64,000 nucleotides of DNA from Actibacterium lipolyticum (GTDB taxonomy: Bacteria > Pseudomonadota > Alphaproteobacteria > Rhodobacterales > Rhodobacteraceae): the NCBI RefSeq assembly GCF_900184935.1, contig NZ_FXYE01000001.1:1612001-1676000 (forward strand), read 5' to 3'. The translations under genes and the position numbers were made by a program. Each line of letters starts with the position of its first letter. Within the stretch, counting starts at the first letter, position 1. This document shows, piece by piece, positions 18,610-28,824 of the stretch. The notes under the pieces are model-generated. The model ran no database searches. It had not been told where the DNA came from and was given only the letters and a program-made list of their open reading frames with translations.

Positions 18610-19137
18610 TCAACCACCCAAAACGCCGATGGTCAGGTTCTGATACATTCCCCAGAACCCTGTGACGAAGATTGCCACGATCCCAATCAGCTGAACAAAA
18701 ACGCGGTGAAGCCGCAGCTTACGGATCAAAGCTTCGCCCTGAAGGCCGTTTTTTCTGATACGGCGCGCGGTATCGAGGCTTAGAAGTCCGACAAAGCTAA
18801 GCGGTAACCCCAACAGAAACATCGCTTGGCAGAATTCGACTTTGAAATAAAAGCCAAGGATCGCGATGGATGTCAGCGCAAAGCAGGTGAACCCCAAGAT
18901 CCACATGCCGGAAACGCCTGAAATATATAGGATTCTGTTGGTGTTGATCCGAACAATATCGTGCAAATCCTGTTCGGCCTGACCGCCATGACGCGATGCG
19001 CGCTGAACCAAATCGAACGGTACGCCTAAAATCCAATGAGATGTGGTGGACCAGACAACCGAAAGCGCAAGCCAGAACCACAGATTTGAGAAGGAGCGCA
19101 TGTCGATTAGGTCGAAAACACTCTCATGCCATTCCAA
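18610..19137 (-). CDS. Conserved alphaproteobacterial integral membrane protein
   Basis: About 175 residues with four hydrophobic segments and a short conserved stretch DMRSFSNLWFW near the N-terminus, followed by SHWILGVPFD. It is tightly linked to mfd on the same strand, which suggests a common transcript. Relatives in Rhodobacterales are sometimes labelled as SufBCD-complex components, but nothing in the sequence supports an iron-sulfur role. No ATG fits the conserved N-terminus: TTG at 19137 with AGGA 7 nt upstream is preferred; TTG at 19143 and ATG at 19101 are alternatives. Confidence 0.7.
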   Translation of the reverse strand: MEWHESVFDLIDMRSFSNLWFWLALSVVWSTTSHWILGVPFDLVQRASRHGGQAEQDLHDIVRINTNRILYISGVSGMWILGFTCFALTSIAILGFYFKVEFCQAMFLLGLPLSFVGLLSLDTARRIRKNGLQGEALIRKLRLHRVFVQLIGIVAIFVTGFWGMYQNLTIGVLGG

Positions 19138-19208
19138 ATTCAAATCCTTTTTTTAAGTGACGGACTAAGATTAGCCGTGCGAAGAACAGATTCCCACCCT
19201 TGAGGTAG

Positions 19209-20258
<1,050 letters not shown>

Positions 20259-20381
20259 ATTGGCCTGCGGGAAACCGCTTTGCGCCACAACCAGTGATGA
20301 CAAGAACGCCAAAACACACTATAGATTGTGCATAACGGCCAGATAAGGCCGACGAGCAGAGGCATATTTGAGGGCAGTCAC

Positions 20382-20942
20382 ATGACCAAGATTTCACGCC
20401 GTTCTTTTCTGGCGGCAGCAGGTGCATCCACCGCGCTGACCGCTGGTTGTGGCAATGGCATCGGTTCAACAGGCGCAACCACAATCGATGCGCGCGTCGA
20501 TACCACCCAGAACTACCTATTCAACCGCTACCCCGGTACGGCTGAACTTGCCGCCAAGGCGCATGGCATTTTGTGGATGCCGCTGATCACCAAAGCTGGC
20601 TTTATGGTTGGCGGCGGTTATGGCGAAGGCGCGCTTCGGATCAACGATGTCACCGTTGACTATTATTCAGCGACACAGGCGACGTTTGGGCTTCAGATCG
20701 GTGCTCAGCAATACGCCCACGCGCTGTTCTTCATGACGCAAGAGGCGCTGACGGAATTCCGAAGCTCCGCAGGTTGGTCGGCTGGCGCTGATCTGGAATA
20801 TGCCCTGAACGACCAAGGTGGAAACGTCAGTGCGGAGACATTGACGGCACTTGACCCGATCATCGCGGTCATCTTCGGTCAAGCAGGGTTGGTCCTTGGC
20901 GCAACGCTTGAAGGCTCCAAATACACGCGCATCATTCCGTAA
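20382..20942 (+). CDS. Tat-exported SYLF (Ysc84-type) lipoprotein
   Basis: A 186-residue envelope protein. The N-terminus has a twin-arginine motif SRRSFLAAAG and a lipobox ending at Cys23 (LTAGC), so it is probably exported folded by Tat and then lipidated. The rest (about 60-186) is a SYLF/Ysc84 lipid-binding domain with GGGYGEGAL and the long glycine-rich strand region. The family binds phosphoinositides in eukaryotes; the bacterial role is unknown. GAGGG precedes the ATG. A hairpin follows the stop codon. Confidence 0.85.
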   Translation: MTKISRRSFLAAAGASTALTAGCGNGIGSTGATTIDARVDTTQNYLFNRYPGTAELAAKAHGILWMPLITKAGFMVGGGYGEGALRINDVTVDYYSATQATFGLQIGAQQYAHALFFMTQEALTEFRSSAGWSAGADLEYALNDQGGNVSAETLTALDPIIAVIFGQAGLVLGATLEGSKYTRIIP

Positions 20943-20960
20943 GGTGTGCGCCGATTTTAG

Positions 20961-20994
20961 AAGGGTTGGCTGATAGGCCAGCCCTTAGCTTTTC
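20961..20994 (+). terminator. Probable terminator after the SYLF lipoprotein gene
   Basis: A 10-bp stem with one G-U pair (20961-20970 with 20977-20986) is followed by AGCTTTT. The right arm contains the stop codon of the convergent gene, so it may serve both directions. Confidence 0.5.
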
Positions 20995-21878
20995 GTCGGT
21001 AGTTTTTTATTGTCTGAAGCAAACGCCACTTTCATTGAGTCCGCAACCGTGAACTTGGGAAGTATCGGTTTTTTGCGTACGAGGTTCATAAGCTCCCGGT
21101 ACTTGGCGCGCGCTAATTCGTTCTTGATCTTTTCGGGCACATCGAATGTGTACCTTGGGATTTCGCCAACCGTGCCCGGAGAGCGTTGGTACGCGCGCTC
21201 AAATTCTGTTCGCAAATAGTCGTAGATCGCCCAACGCAACCTGTTAAGGAACTCGGAAATCTGACTCGCTTGGTAAAGAAAGGAATTTACATGAAACCAG
21301 TCTTGGAATTCTGGAAGCGCAATAAAACAATCGTCAATGTCTCGGTCCTGTCCATTCCTCTCAAATGCACGCTGAAGGGATTTAGCCCGCGCAGATAGCC
21401 GAGTGAAATTATGCTTGCAGATATCACCTGTCATTTTGAGGGCTTCGACGCGCTCAATCTTCATGTCGATCTTTAGATTCAGTGACCGGAACCATGCATC
21501 CTTGATTACCGTATCGCCGGATAGCCATCCCCCAAATTCATCGACCACGTGATCCAAGTCGATGTTGTGAGGTGCAAGCTGTGGATCCTCCAATATTTTC
21601 TTCAAAAGAAACAAGTAGGTTCTTTCGGATTTTGGAACATCTTGTTGGGGAAGGTCCAAATCAAAAGGAAACTCTTTGTAATGTTTTTGGGGGAGTGAAA
21701 GAAAATCAACTAACAGGACGTTAAATAGCCTTGCATGAGTAGAAGACTTAAACTGAATATTTGACCAACTGACCGACCAATCTTCGGCATACATATCGAA
21801 GTTAACCATTTCATCTATCAGACCCCAAATCGCATTAAGAACAATAACTTCTTGTTCAATTTTACTATATTCCGGCAT
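20985..21878 (-). CDS. Hypothetical protein of unknown function, AT-richer than its neighbours
   Basis: A 297-residue protein with no recognised domain, no signal peptide and no membrane segment; it is rich in Asp, Glu, Lys, Phe and aromatic residues. GAGGG lies upstream of the ATG, so it is probably expressed. Base composition and codon choice differ clearly from the flanking genes, with many A/T-ending codons such as aaa, ttt, gat and aat. That suggests acquisition by horizontal transfer. It stands alone between hemB/SYLF and the dehydrogenase gene, with no mobile-element remains seen. Confidence 0.75.
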   Translation of the reverse strand: MPEYSKIEQEVIVLNAIWGLIDEMVNFDMYAEDWSVSWSNIQFKSSTHARLFNVLLVDFLSLPQKHYKEFPFDLDLPQQDVPKSERTYLFLLKKILEDPQLAPHNIDLDHVVDEFGGWLSGDTVIKDAWFRSLNLKIDMKIERVEALKMTGDICKHNFTRLSARAKSLQRAFERNGQDRDIDDCFIALPEFQDWFHVNSFLYQASQISEFLNRLRWAIYDYLRTEFERAYQRSPGTVGEIPRYTFDVPEKIKNELARAKYRELMNLVRKKPILPKFTVADSMKVAFASDNKKLPTKS

Positions 21879-21975
21879 CGGACTGCCCTCTTTTCTCGAA
21901 ATCGACCAGTGGGACGTTATCTGTCTAAACTATCTGATCAATCCCATAATCCTGCTCGCCAACGTGCTTCGAACA

Positions 21976-22007
21976 CAAAAAAACGCGGGCATTGCTGCAC
22001 CGCGTTT
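21976..22007 (-). terminator. Rho-independent terminator after the beta-hydroxyacid dehydrogenase gene
   Basis: On the minus strand an 8-bp stem AAACGCGG/CCGCGTTT (22000-22007 with 21981-21988) with an 11-nt loop runs into eight T residues. It starts 24 bp after the stop codon of the dehydrogenase gene. Confidence 0.8.
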
Positions 22008-22030
22008 CAGTCAAAGCCATTATCGCTGCG

Positions 22031-22909
22031 TCAACTGGCGTCCATCGCTCGCAACCGACGGATCAGGCTAGAGGTGTCCCAACGCGCGCCGCCAAGTTTT
22101 TGGACGTCTTTATAGAACTGATCGACCAACGCCGTGACCGGCAGGCTGGCGCCGTTCTCATCAGCGGTATCAAGGCAGATGCCCAAGTCTTTGCGCATTA
22201 GGTCAACCGCAAAGCCGAAATCGAAGTTATCGTCGATCATCGTTTCATAACGGTTTGCCATCTGCCAGCTTCCCGCCGCGCCTTGGCTGATCACCTCGAC
22301 CACGGCGCGCCCGTCCAGACCCGCCTTTTCGGCAAAGTGCAGCCCTTCGGAAAGGCCCTGAACCAAACCGGCGATGCAGATCTGGTTGACCATTTTACAA
22401 AGCTGGCCCGCTCCACTGTCGCCAATGCGGCGGCAAATACGCGCATAGGCGTCCATCACCGGCTCTGCCCGATCATAGGCGCCCTGCTCTCCGCCGCACA
22501 TGATTGAAAGAACGCCACCTTCGGCCCCAGCTTGACCACCCGACACCGGCGCATCGACGAACGAGATTTTTGCAGCGTCGGCTGCAGCGAACAATTCACG
22601 CGTGACCTTGGCCGAAACGGTGGTGTGATCCACGAACAACGTACCCGCCGCCATCGCCTGAAATGCGCCATCCGCGCCCGTACAAACGGCGCGCAGGTCG
22701 TCATCGTTGCCAACGCAGGCCATCACGAAATCTGCACCGGCCGCAGCTTCACGCGGGGTGAGGGCCATCGCGCCGCCATGTTCTTTGACCCAGGCCTCTG
22801 CCTTGCTGGCGGTTCGGTTATAGACGGTTACATCGTGCCCTTTGGCGACAAGATGCCCAGCCATCGGAAACCCCATGACCCCAAGACCCAGAAAACTTAC
22901 TTTCGCCAT
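22031..22909 (-). CDS. NAD(P)-dependent beta-hydroxyacid dehydrogenase
   Basis: A 292-residue enzyme of the 3-hydroxyisobutyrate dehydrogenase / tartronate semialdehyde reductase / GLYR family. It has the N-terminal GLGVMG dinucleotide motif (8-13), substrate loop DAPVSGGQAGAE (119-130) and catalytic lysine 172 in GQLCKMVNQ. The exact substrate is not decidable: 3-hydroxyisobutyrate, tartronate semialdehyde, or a succinic semialdehyde-type aldehyde are all possible. The ATG at 22909 has GGGGAAG upstream; an extension of six codons is discarded. It is divergent from the penicillin-acylase-type gene. Confidence 0.88.
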   Translation of the reverse strand: MAKVSFLGLGVMGFPMAGHLVAKGHDVTVYNRTASKAEAWVKEHGGAMALTPREAAAGADFVMACVGNDDDLRAVCTGADGAFQAMAAGTLFVDHTTVSAKVTRELFAAADAAKISFVDAPVSGGQAGAEGGVLSIMCGGEQGAYDRAEPVMDAYARICRRIGDSGAGQLCKMVNQICIAGLVQGLSEGLHFAEKAGLDGRAVVEVISQGAAGSWQMANRYETMIDDNFDFGFAVDLMRKDLGICLDTADENGASLPVTALVDQFYKDVQKLGGARWDTSSLIRRLRAMDAS

Positions 22910-22990
22910 GACTTCCCCCTGTGACATTGCATCTTTTGATATGCTTCTCTAACTAACGGTTGCATCCGAGCCGTCAACAACGGGAACTTC

Positions 22991-25456
22991 ATGTCGAACC
23001 TTTTCCGCTGGCTCTTGCGCCTGTTTGCCGCCCTCCTCACGCTTGTGGGGATTGCGATGCTTGGTGTCTATTACCTCGCGTCTCGATCGCTTCCTGACTA
23101 TGACGCCGATTACACAATTTCCGGCATTTCAGGACCTGTCGAAATCGTGCGTGACAACGCGAATATTCCACATATTTCGGGCGAAACCGACGAAGACATC
23201 TTTTTCGGCCTTGGCTTTGCACACGCCCAAGACCGGCTGTGGCAAATGACGATGTTGCGGCGCACGGCCCAAGGCCGCCTGTCAGAGCTGTTCGGCCAAA
23301 AGACCGTGAAAACCGATGAACTGCTACGCCGGTACGATCTTTACACACTCGCCGTGAAATCCGTCGCCGCGCAGGATGAAAAAACAACAGCCGCGCTTGA
23401 TGCATATGCGCGCGGCGTGAACGCTTGGATCGGCGAGGTGAACCGGGGCGCGCGTGGTCGCGGCGCGCCAGAGTTCTTTATGTTCTCGAACGAGATCGCA
23501 TTTTGGCAACCCGCCGATTCAATTGCGATCGGCAAATTGCTGAGCCTGCAGTTGTCGGGCGGTTTGGCGCAGGAAGTGTTGCGCGCGCGCGTTTCGCTTG
23601 CCTTGCCGGATGAGCGGGTGAAGGACATCTTGCCAGACGTACCGGGGCCGGGCATCGCCGCCCTGCCCGATTACGCGGCACTTGTGCCCGGCACTCAGCG
23701 CAGCTTGGCGGCCTTGGATTGGTCACAGCCAGCACTGTCGCCGTTCACCACGCCAGAGCTTGCCGGGGCTTCCAACATTTGGGCGGCCGCGCCATCGCGT
23801 TCTGCGGCTGGCGGCACGCTTCTGGCGAATGATCCCCATCTGGGCCTTGGTGCCCCTGTCATCTGGTTTCTGGCCAGCCTAGAGCTTTCGACTGGCGGCG
23901 TCATCGGTGCCACCCTGCCTGGCACCCCTGCGGTGTTGTTGGGCCGGTCTGGCAAGCTGGGTTGGGGGGTGACGTCATCCTATCTGGATGACCTTGACGT
24001 CTATATCGAAAAGCAAAACCCCGAAAACCCAGAACAATACCTGACCCCCGACGGCTACAAAGACTTTGAGACTCGTCGATCCATCATCCGGGTGAAAGAC
24101 AGCGCGCCGATTACCATCACCCTGCGTTGGACAGATAACGGCCCGGTCCTTCCCGGCGGCCATTATGACCTACGGTCGATCACGCCGGTTGGGCATGTTG
24201 CCTCTGTTGCGTGGACCGCGCTTAGCGATGCGGACACCACGACAACGGCGGCGATGCGGCTGATGGCTTCGCAATCCGTGGACGAAGGGCTGGACGCCGG
24301 CGAGCTTTGGATTGCGCCATCTCAGAACCTTGCCTTGATTGATGACAGCAATATCGCGCTGCAAACCATTGGCGCGATGCCGCGTCGCGATATCAACCAC
24401 CAGACCCAAGGCCGCATTCCAAGCCCCGGCTGGCGGGCCGAAAACCTGTGGAACGGTACGTTTGCCTATACTGCGAACCCGCGGTTCCTGAACCCCGAAG
24501 GCGGCATTCTGGGCAACACCAACAACAAGATCGTAGAGCGGCCTTTCCCATCGCACCTCAGCTTTGACTGGGGCGACACACAGCGTATCCAGCGGTGGCG
24601 CAAACTGATGGAAAGCCGCGAGGTACACACCCGCGAAAGCTTTATCGAAGCACAGCTTGATACGGTCAGCTTCACCGCTCGCGCCCTTCTGCCACTGATT
24701 GCGCGCGACCTTTGGTTCACCGGCGAAGCCGCACCCGAAGGCACACCAGAACGCCAACGCCAACACGCGCTGGAACTGCTTGCCGACTGGAATGGCGAAA
24801 TGAACGAACATATGCCAGAGCCGCTGATCTACGCCACATGGCTGCGCCACCTGCAACAACGCCTGATCCGCGATGACCTTGGCCCGCTGGGCGATAGTAT
24901 CACCCATGTGAACCCGCTGTTCATCGAACGGGTCTATCGCGACCTCGACGGGGCATCCGCGTGGTGCGATGTTGTGCAATCCACAGCCCAAGAAAGCTGT
25001 TCCGACCTGTCGCGTATCGCATTGGACGAGGCGCTGATCTGGATCGCGGAACACCACGGTTCAAACCTTGAAAGCCTGCGCTGGGGGGATGCACACGTTG
25101 CGCGCCACGATCATCAGGTTCTGGGCGAAGTGCCCTTGCTAAGATGGTTGGTGAATATTCACCAATCGACGTCGGGCGGTGACAACACGTTGCTGCGCGG
25201 CCGCACCAGCGGCAAAGACCCGCGCCCGTTCACCAATGTCCACGGCGCGGTGTTTCGCGGGGTTTACGACTTTGCGGATCCTGACAGCTCTGTCTTCATC
25301 ACCTCAACCGGGCAATCAGGCCACCCCTTGTCGCGTCACTATGATGATCTGGGGGAACTGTGGCGCCGCGGTGAATATGTTCCTATGTCGCTGGACCCTG
25401 ATCTGGCACGCGCCGGCGCTGTTGGTGTGACTGTGCTAACGCCTGAAAGCCCCTAG
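22991..25456 (+). CDS. Penicillin acylase family N-terminal nucleophile amidohydrolase
   Basis: An 821-residue Ntn hydrolase. It has an N-terminal membrane/signal segment (about 7-30), an alpha-chain region with GFAHAQDRLWQM, and the maturation site GASNIW with Ser261 as predicted nucleophile after autocleavage. This is followed by the beta chain with ANDPHLGLGAP and GGILGNTNNK. Such enzymes hydrolyse amides, including beta-lactams and N-acyl homoserine lactones. The native substrate here is unknown; AHL quenching is plausible for a roseobacter but unproven. Acts in the periplasm. Its end overlaps the convergent P450 gene by 4 bp. Confidence 0.9.
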   Translation: MSNLFRWLLRLFAALLTLVGIAMLGVYYLASRSLPDYDADYTISGISGPVEIVRDNANIPHISGETDEDIFFGLGFAHAQDRLWQMTMLRRTAQGRLSELFGQKTVKTDELLRRYDLYTLAVKSVAAQDEKTTAALDAYARGVNAWIGEVNRGARGRGAPEFFMFSNEIAFWQPADSIAIGKLLSLQLSGGLAQEVLRARVSLALPDERVKDILPDVPGPGIAALPDYAALVPGTQRSLAALDWSQPALSPFTTPELAGASNIWAAAPSRSAAGGTLLANDPHLGLGAPVIWFLASLELSTGGVIGATLPGTPAVLLGRSGKLGWGVTSSYLDDLDVYIEKQNPENPEQYLTPDGYKDFETRRSIIRVKDSAPITITLRWTDNGPVLPGGHYDLRSITPVGHVASVAWTALSDADTTTTAAMRLMASQSVDEGLDAGELWIAPSQNLALIDDSNIALQTIGAMPRRDINHQTQGRIPSPGWRAENLWNGTFAYTANPRFLNPEGGILGNTNNKIVERPFPSHLSFDWGDTQRIQRWRKLMESREVHTRESFIEAQLDTVSFTARALLPLIARDLWFTGEAAPEGTPERQRQHALELLADWNGEMNEHMPEPLIYATWLRHLQQRLIRDDLGPLGDSITHVNPLFIERVYRDLDGASAWCDVVQSTAQESCSDLSRIALDEALIWIAEHHGSNLESLRWGDAHVARHDHQVLGEVPLLRWLVNIHQSTSGGDNTLLRGRTSGKDPRPFTNVHGAVFRGVYDFADPDSSVFITSTGQSGHPLSRHYDDLGELWRRGEYVPMSLDPDLARAGAVGVTVLTPESP

Positions 25457-26799
25457 CGGCGCGTCAGGCGCAGCCATATCCCATCTTTTGCCCTGACGGT
25501 CAGATGGGCCACCGGGACGGGTTCGCGCCCTTCGACAACGTCGAACTTCCAGTCTTTCAGCAACAGTGCCAGCAACAGCGGCCCTTCGACCATGGCAAAC
25601 CCGGCGCCGGTGCATACGCGCGGTCCAGCGGAAAACGGGATATACGCGTTGCGCGCGCAGGTCTTTCCGTTTTCGGTTGCGTATCGGTCTGGGTCAAAGT
25701 CATCGGGGCGATCCCACAGCAACTGGTGCCGATGCAGGTGCCATGGGCTTAGCACAATCTGGCTTCCGGGCTTCACGTCACGGTCGCGGAATTTTTCAGG
25801 CTTTGTCGCTTCGCGCACCATCATCGGCACAGGCGGATACAGGCGCAGCGTTTCGCGGAACACATCACGCGTGAACCGCAGCTTGGACATATCCGAGAAC
25901 TCCGGACTGTTGCCAAAGGCCGCCGCCTCTTGCGCAACACGCGCCTGCGCCTCTGGATAAAGCGCCAAAAGATACAGCGCCCACGCCAAAGCAGAGGCAG
26001 AGGTTTCGTGCCCTGCCAAAAAGAAGATCGCGACCTGATCCACCATCTCTTCGGTGCTGAACCGCTCGTCGGTCTGGGGGTCGGTGGTGGTCATAATCTT
26101 GGTGGCAAGATCGTCGGGCGCAGTGCCGTCCTTGATCGCCGCCATACGTTGTTCTGTCAGCCCGGTGATCAATGCTCGGATGGACCGCGCGGTCCGTTTC
26201 GTGCGCCCTTTGTGGAACCGCGGCATCCAAGACGGGATCGGCAAAAACGCCGCAAGGTTCAGGATGGGCTGCGTGCGCTGATAATCACGAAACTGGGTGA
26301 AGACCTGCGATGCGATCTTATGTTCGATCGGAATGGAAAACAGCGTGCGAAAGATCACATCGGCGGCGGCGTGGCTGGTTTGGGTTTCAACCTCTTGCAC
26401 ACCTTCGCTCAACCGATCCGATGCCGCCTGCCCCGCCGCGACCATGCCGGGAAATGCGTCGCGCAACCGGCCCCCTTCGAACGCAGGGTCGATGATCCGG
26501 CGCTGGCGCTGCCAATCTGTTCCGTTGGTCAGAAAGACAGAGTTCCCCAACAAGGGGCGCAGCCCTTCGCCGATGCGATCAGATTTTGGAAAATCCATCG
26601 GGCGCTCTTTCAGCACCACGTCAATCAGATCGGGCTGGTTAAGCAGATACGACCGAAAGAAGGGCGTGCGAAACTCAGCCATCTTGGCGCGATAAAGCTT
26701 GGCTGGCTGCGCCGACAGAATGTCCTGCCGGAACAGCCTAACATAGCGCCACAGCGAAACGCGTTCGGCGCGCGGTTCTGGTTTGGGCGGGCGTGTCAT
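25453..26799 (-). CDS. Cytochrome P450
   Basis: A 448-residue soluble P450 monooxygenase with no N-terminal anchor. The I-helix oxygen-activation motif is FFLAGHETSASAL, the K-helix ExxR motif is ETLR, and the heme loop is FSAGPRVCTGAG with Cys396 as axial ligand. The sequence resembles the bacterial branch near fatty-acid and carotenoid hydroxylases, but the substrate is unknown. Its ATG overlaps the stop of the upstream hydrolase gene as ATGA, so the two are translationally coupled. No ferredoxin or reductase gene is adjacent, so redox partners must come from elsewhere. Confidence 0.93.
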   Translation of the reverse strand: MTRPPKPEPRAERVSLWRYVRLFRQDILSAQPAKLYRAKMAEFRTPFFRSYLLNQPDLIDVVLKERPMDFPKSDRIGEGLRPLLGNSVFLTNGTDWQRQRRIIDPAFEGGRLRDAFPGMVAAGQAASDRLSEGVQEVETQTSHAAADVIFRTLFSIPIEHKIASQVFTQFRDYQRTQPILNLAAFLPIPSWMPRFHKGRTKRTARSIRALITGLTEQRMAAIKDGTAPDDLATKIMTTTDPQTDERFSTEEMVDQVAIFFLAGHETSASALAWALYLLALYPEAQARVAQEAAAFGNSPEFSDMSKLRFTRDVFRETLRLYPPVPMMVREATKPEKFRDRDVKPGSQIVLSPWHLHRHQLLWDRPDDFDPDRYATENGKTCARNAYIPFSAGPRVCTGAGFAMVEGPLLLALLLKDWKFDVVEGREPVPVAHLTVRAKDGIWLRLTRR

Positions 26800-28007
26800 G
26801 CAACCATCGACCTGTGGCCCGACAACGCAGTTTCAATCCTGCTTTTGGATGGTGCGCGCCCGTCGTAACGGTTGCCAAGGGTCACAGGCCCAGCCGTGAT
26901 TTGAAAATAGTCATAGTCGCCGGGCCGATCGAACGCACAGAGATATTGAAAATGCAGCCGAAAGAACCGCCAGCGCAGTTGTTTCCAGCGTTCGGGGCTG
27001 AGGGTCTGTGTGAACGCCGCCGAGAAAACCAACGGCCAGCGTTTGTCCCTTGGCGCGACGCCTGTCACGGCAACCGGGTCGCACAGTGCAAAGGAACACC
27101 CATCGCCGGGTGCTGTTACATCCACCCAAGTCAGTTCATCCCGTGCGGAAAGATAATGAAGGTCTGCGCGCAAACGATCAGCTTTGGGCAGGAACGAAAC
27201 CATCGGCACCACCTGCCCCAACGATAGGAACGACAGCGCGGGGCCGTCTTTGGGAACGCGCCCATCCTTGATCAAATCCGCCAAAATCGAAACAGCCAGA
27301 TGCGCACCAGAGGAATGACCGACCACCAACACCTCATCCACATCATCTTGCAGGGCGTCCGCGATGTTGTCGCCGAAGATCGCCATCCGCTCTTCCAACG
27401 CAGGCGGGTTCGCACCTTTGGCGCGCGCGGAAAACGCGTAGTCGTGCATCAGGTAATAAGCAAACAACCGACCATCGAGGTTCTTGAACCACCAAAGCGT
27501 GAACCACGTGACCAACAGGCCAAGCCAGCTGATGTTAGGAATGCCGCTGAGTGATAGGATAGCACCCGCCAAACGCCCATTCAGCACGGCCAGCATCAAC
27601 TGCCCCAGCAGCATCATAATCGGGTAAAGCGCGGCAATGATCGGCCCCTTGCGCATGCGCATCAATCGAAACAACGCGCCGCTTGAGATATAGATCCAAG
27701 CGGTGCGGATCAGTTGATAATAGGTCCCGACAATTCCCTGATCCATCGACCCGCGCACGATGTCTGACCAGACCAGCACATCAATATCGGTTTCAACATG
27801 CGTTTCGTCGATGTCCGCCTGCACGTGCCAGCCGTAAGGCCCGTCGTCCGCCTTGGGCTTAAGACCAATTTCATAGCCGGAAATCGCCCCCTGCGCGGCG
27901 CTTTCTTTGCGGTAAAGTTCACGGTAGCGGCGCGGCGGGATGGGGTCGTAGCCGGGAATATAAAACACGCGCCTGCGCGTTACTTTCTGGTTTCCCGAAC
28001 TGCTCAT
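26796..28007 (-). CDS. Membrane-embedded alpha/beta-hydrolase-like protein coupled to the P450
   Basis: A 403-residue protein. The N-terminal RRRVFYIPGYDP strand, the nucleophile elbow VVGHSSGAHLA (about residue 232) and downstream Asp/His candidates point to an alpha/beta-hydrolase fold. It is interrupted by two to three hydrophobic segments (about 100-180). No family was recognised beyond this. Its stop overlaps the P450 start by 4 bp, implying that the two act on one substrate or lipid pathway at the inner membrane. A GGGGCGGGG stretch precedes the ATG. Confidence 0.75.
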   Translation of the reverse strand: MSSSGNQKVTRRRVFYIPGYDPIPPRRYRELYRKESAAQGAISGYEIGLKPKADDGPYGWHVQADIDETHVETDIDVLVWSDIVRGSMDQGIVGTYYQLIRTAWIYISSGALFRLMRMRKGPIIAALYPIMMLLGQLMLAVLNGRLAGAILSLSGIPNISWLGLLVTWFTLWWFKNLDGRLFAYYLMHDYAFSARAKGANPPALEERMAIFGDNIADALQDDVDEVLVVGHSSGAHLAVSILADLIKDGRVPKDGPALSFLSLGQVVPMVSFLPKADRLRADLHYLSARDELTWVDVTAPGDGCSFALCDPVAVTGVAPRDKRWPLVFSAAFTQTLSPERWKQLRWRFFRLHFQYLCAFDRPGDYDYFQITAGPVTLGNRYDGRAPSKSRIETALSGHRSMVA

Positions 28008-28071
28008 CCCCGCCCCGATCTTTTGTTATTTCCTGCGAGACTAGCCTCGCTTGTTGGAAAAAGTAAGGCGA

Positions 28072-28824
28072 TCAACCAAGGGTTGCAAGTGCTGGAAATG
28101 TCTCTAACAACCAGTATGAAAAGCTGGAAAAACCACCGGTAAGCATCAACAGCCCGATCGTCCAAAGCAACAGCCCCATGACACGCTCAATCTGTTCCAT
28201 GTGGCGCTTCATCCAGCCCATCACGCCGGTAAGCCGTGGAAAGAACGCCGCCACCAGCAGGAACGGAATGCCCAGCCCGGCCGCGTATACGGCCAGCAAC
28301 AGCGTTCCGCGCACCAAGTCAGCCTCGGACGCTGCCATCGACAGGATCGCGCCAAGCTGTGGACCGATACAAGGTGTCCAACCAAACGCAAACGCAAGCC
28401 CCAGAAGATAGGCACCAAAGGCCGACCCGCCTTTATCGCCGGCATCAATCCGCGCCTCGCGCTCCATGAACGGAATGCGAAACACGCCGACGAAATGAGC
28501 GCCGAAAATCATCACAATGACGCCCGCGAACACATTGAAATAAGACTGATTTTGCAAAAAGAAAGCACCGAAAGCGGACGCTGTGAATCCAAGGAATAGA
28601 AAGACCGTGGAAAGGCCAAGCACAAAGAAAAGCGCGGTTAGCAGTGCACGGCCGCGAGCGCCCTTATCTTCGGTCATTTCGCCCATGGTGATGCCGCTCA
28701 TGTACGCAAGATAAGGCGGTACGATTGGCAGAACGCAGGGCGACAGAAAGCTAAGCAACCCCGCCACCAACGCCACGACCATCGCAGGTATCAGCCCTGC
28801 ATCGATAATCTCTATTCCGAACAT
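28072..28824 (-). CDS. ccdA: Cytochrome c biogenesis protein CcdA
   Basis: A 250-residue inner-membrane protein with six transmembrane segments. It passes electrons from cytoplasmic thioredoxin across the membrane to periplasmic thiols used in heme attachment to c-type cytochromes. The two redox cysteines are in SPCVLP (Cys30) and TPCIGP (Cys152), in the pseudo-symmetric halves expected of CcdA. A purine-rich AAGGGGAA precedes the ATG. It stands 64 bp upstream of the hydrolase-P450 pair on the same strand and may share their transcript. Confidence 0.95.
   Translation of the reverse strand: MFGIEIIDAGLIPAMVVALVAGLLSFLSPCVLPIVPPYLAYMSGITMGEMTEDKGARGRALLTALFFVLGLSTVFLFLGFTASAFGAFFLQNQSYFNVFAGVIVMIFGAHFVGVFRIPFMEREARIDAGDKGGSAFGAYLLGLAFAFGWTPCIGPQLGAILSMAASEADLVRGTLLLAVYAAGLGIPFLLVAAFFPRLTGVMGWMKRHMEQIERVMGLLLWTIGLLMLTGGFSSFSYWLLETFPALATLG

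Noticed and set aside
20985-21878. Named phage-defence or toxin function for the AT-richer gene
   Set aside because: Composition suggests transfer, but no catalytic motif or partner gene supports any specific function.
24170-25057. 295-codon open frame antisense to the Ntn acylase gene
   Set aside because: Lies entirely within a conserved coding region and has no recognisable domain.
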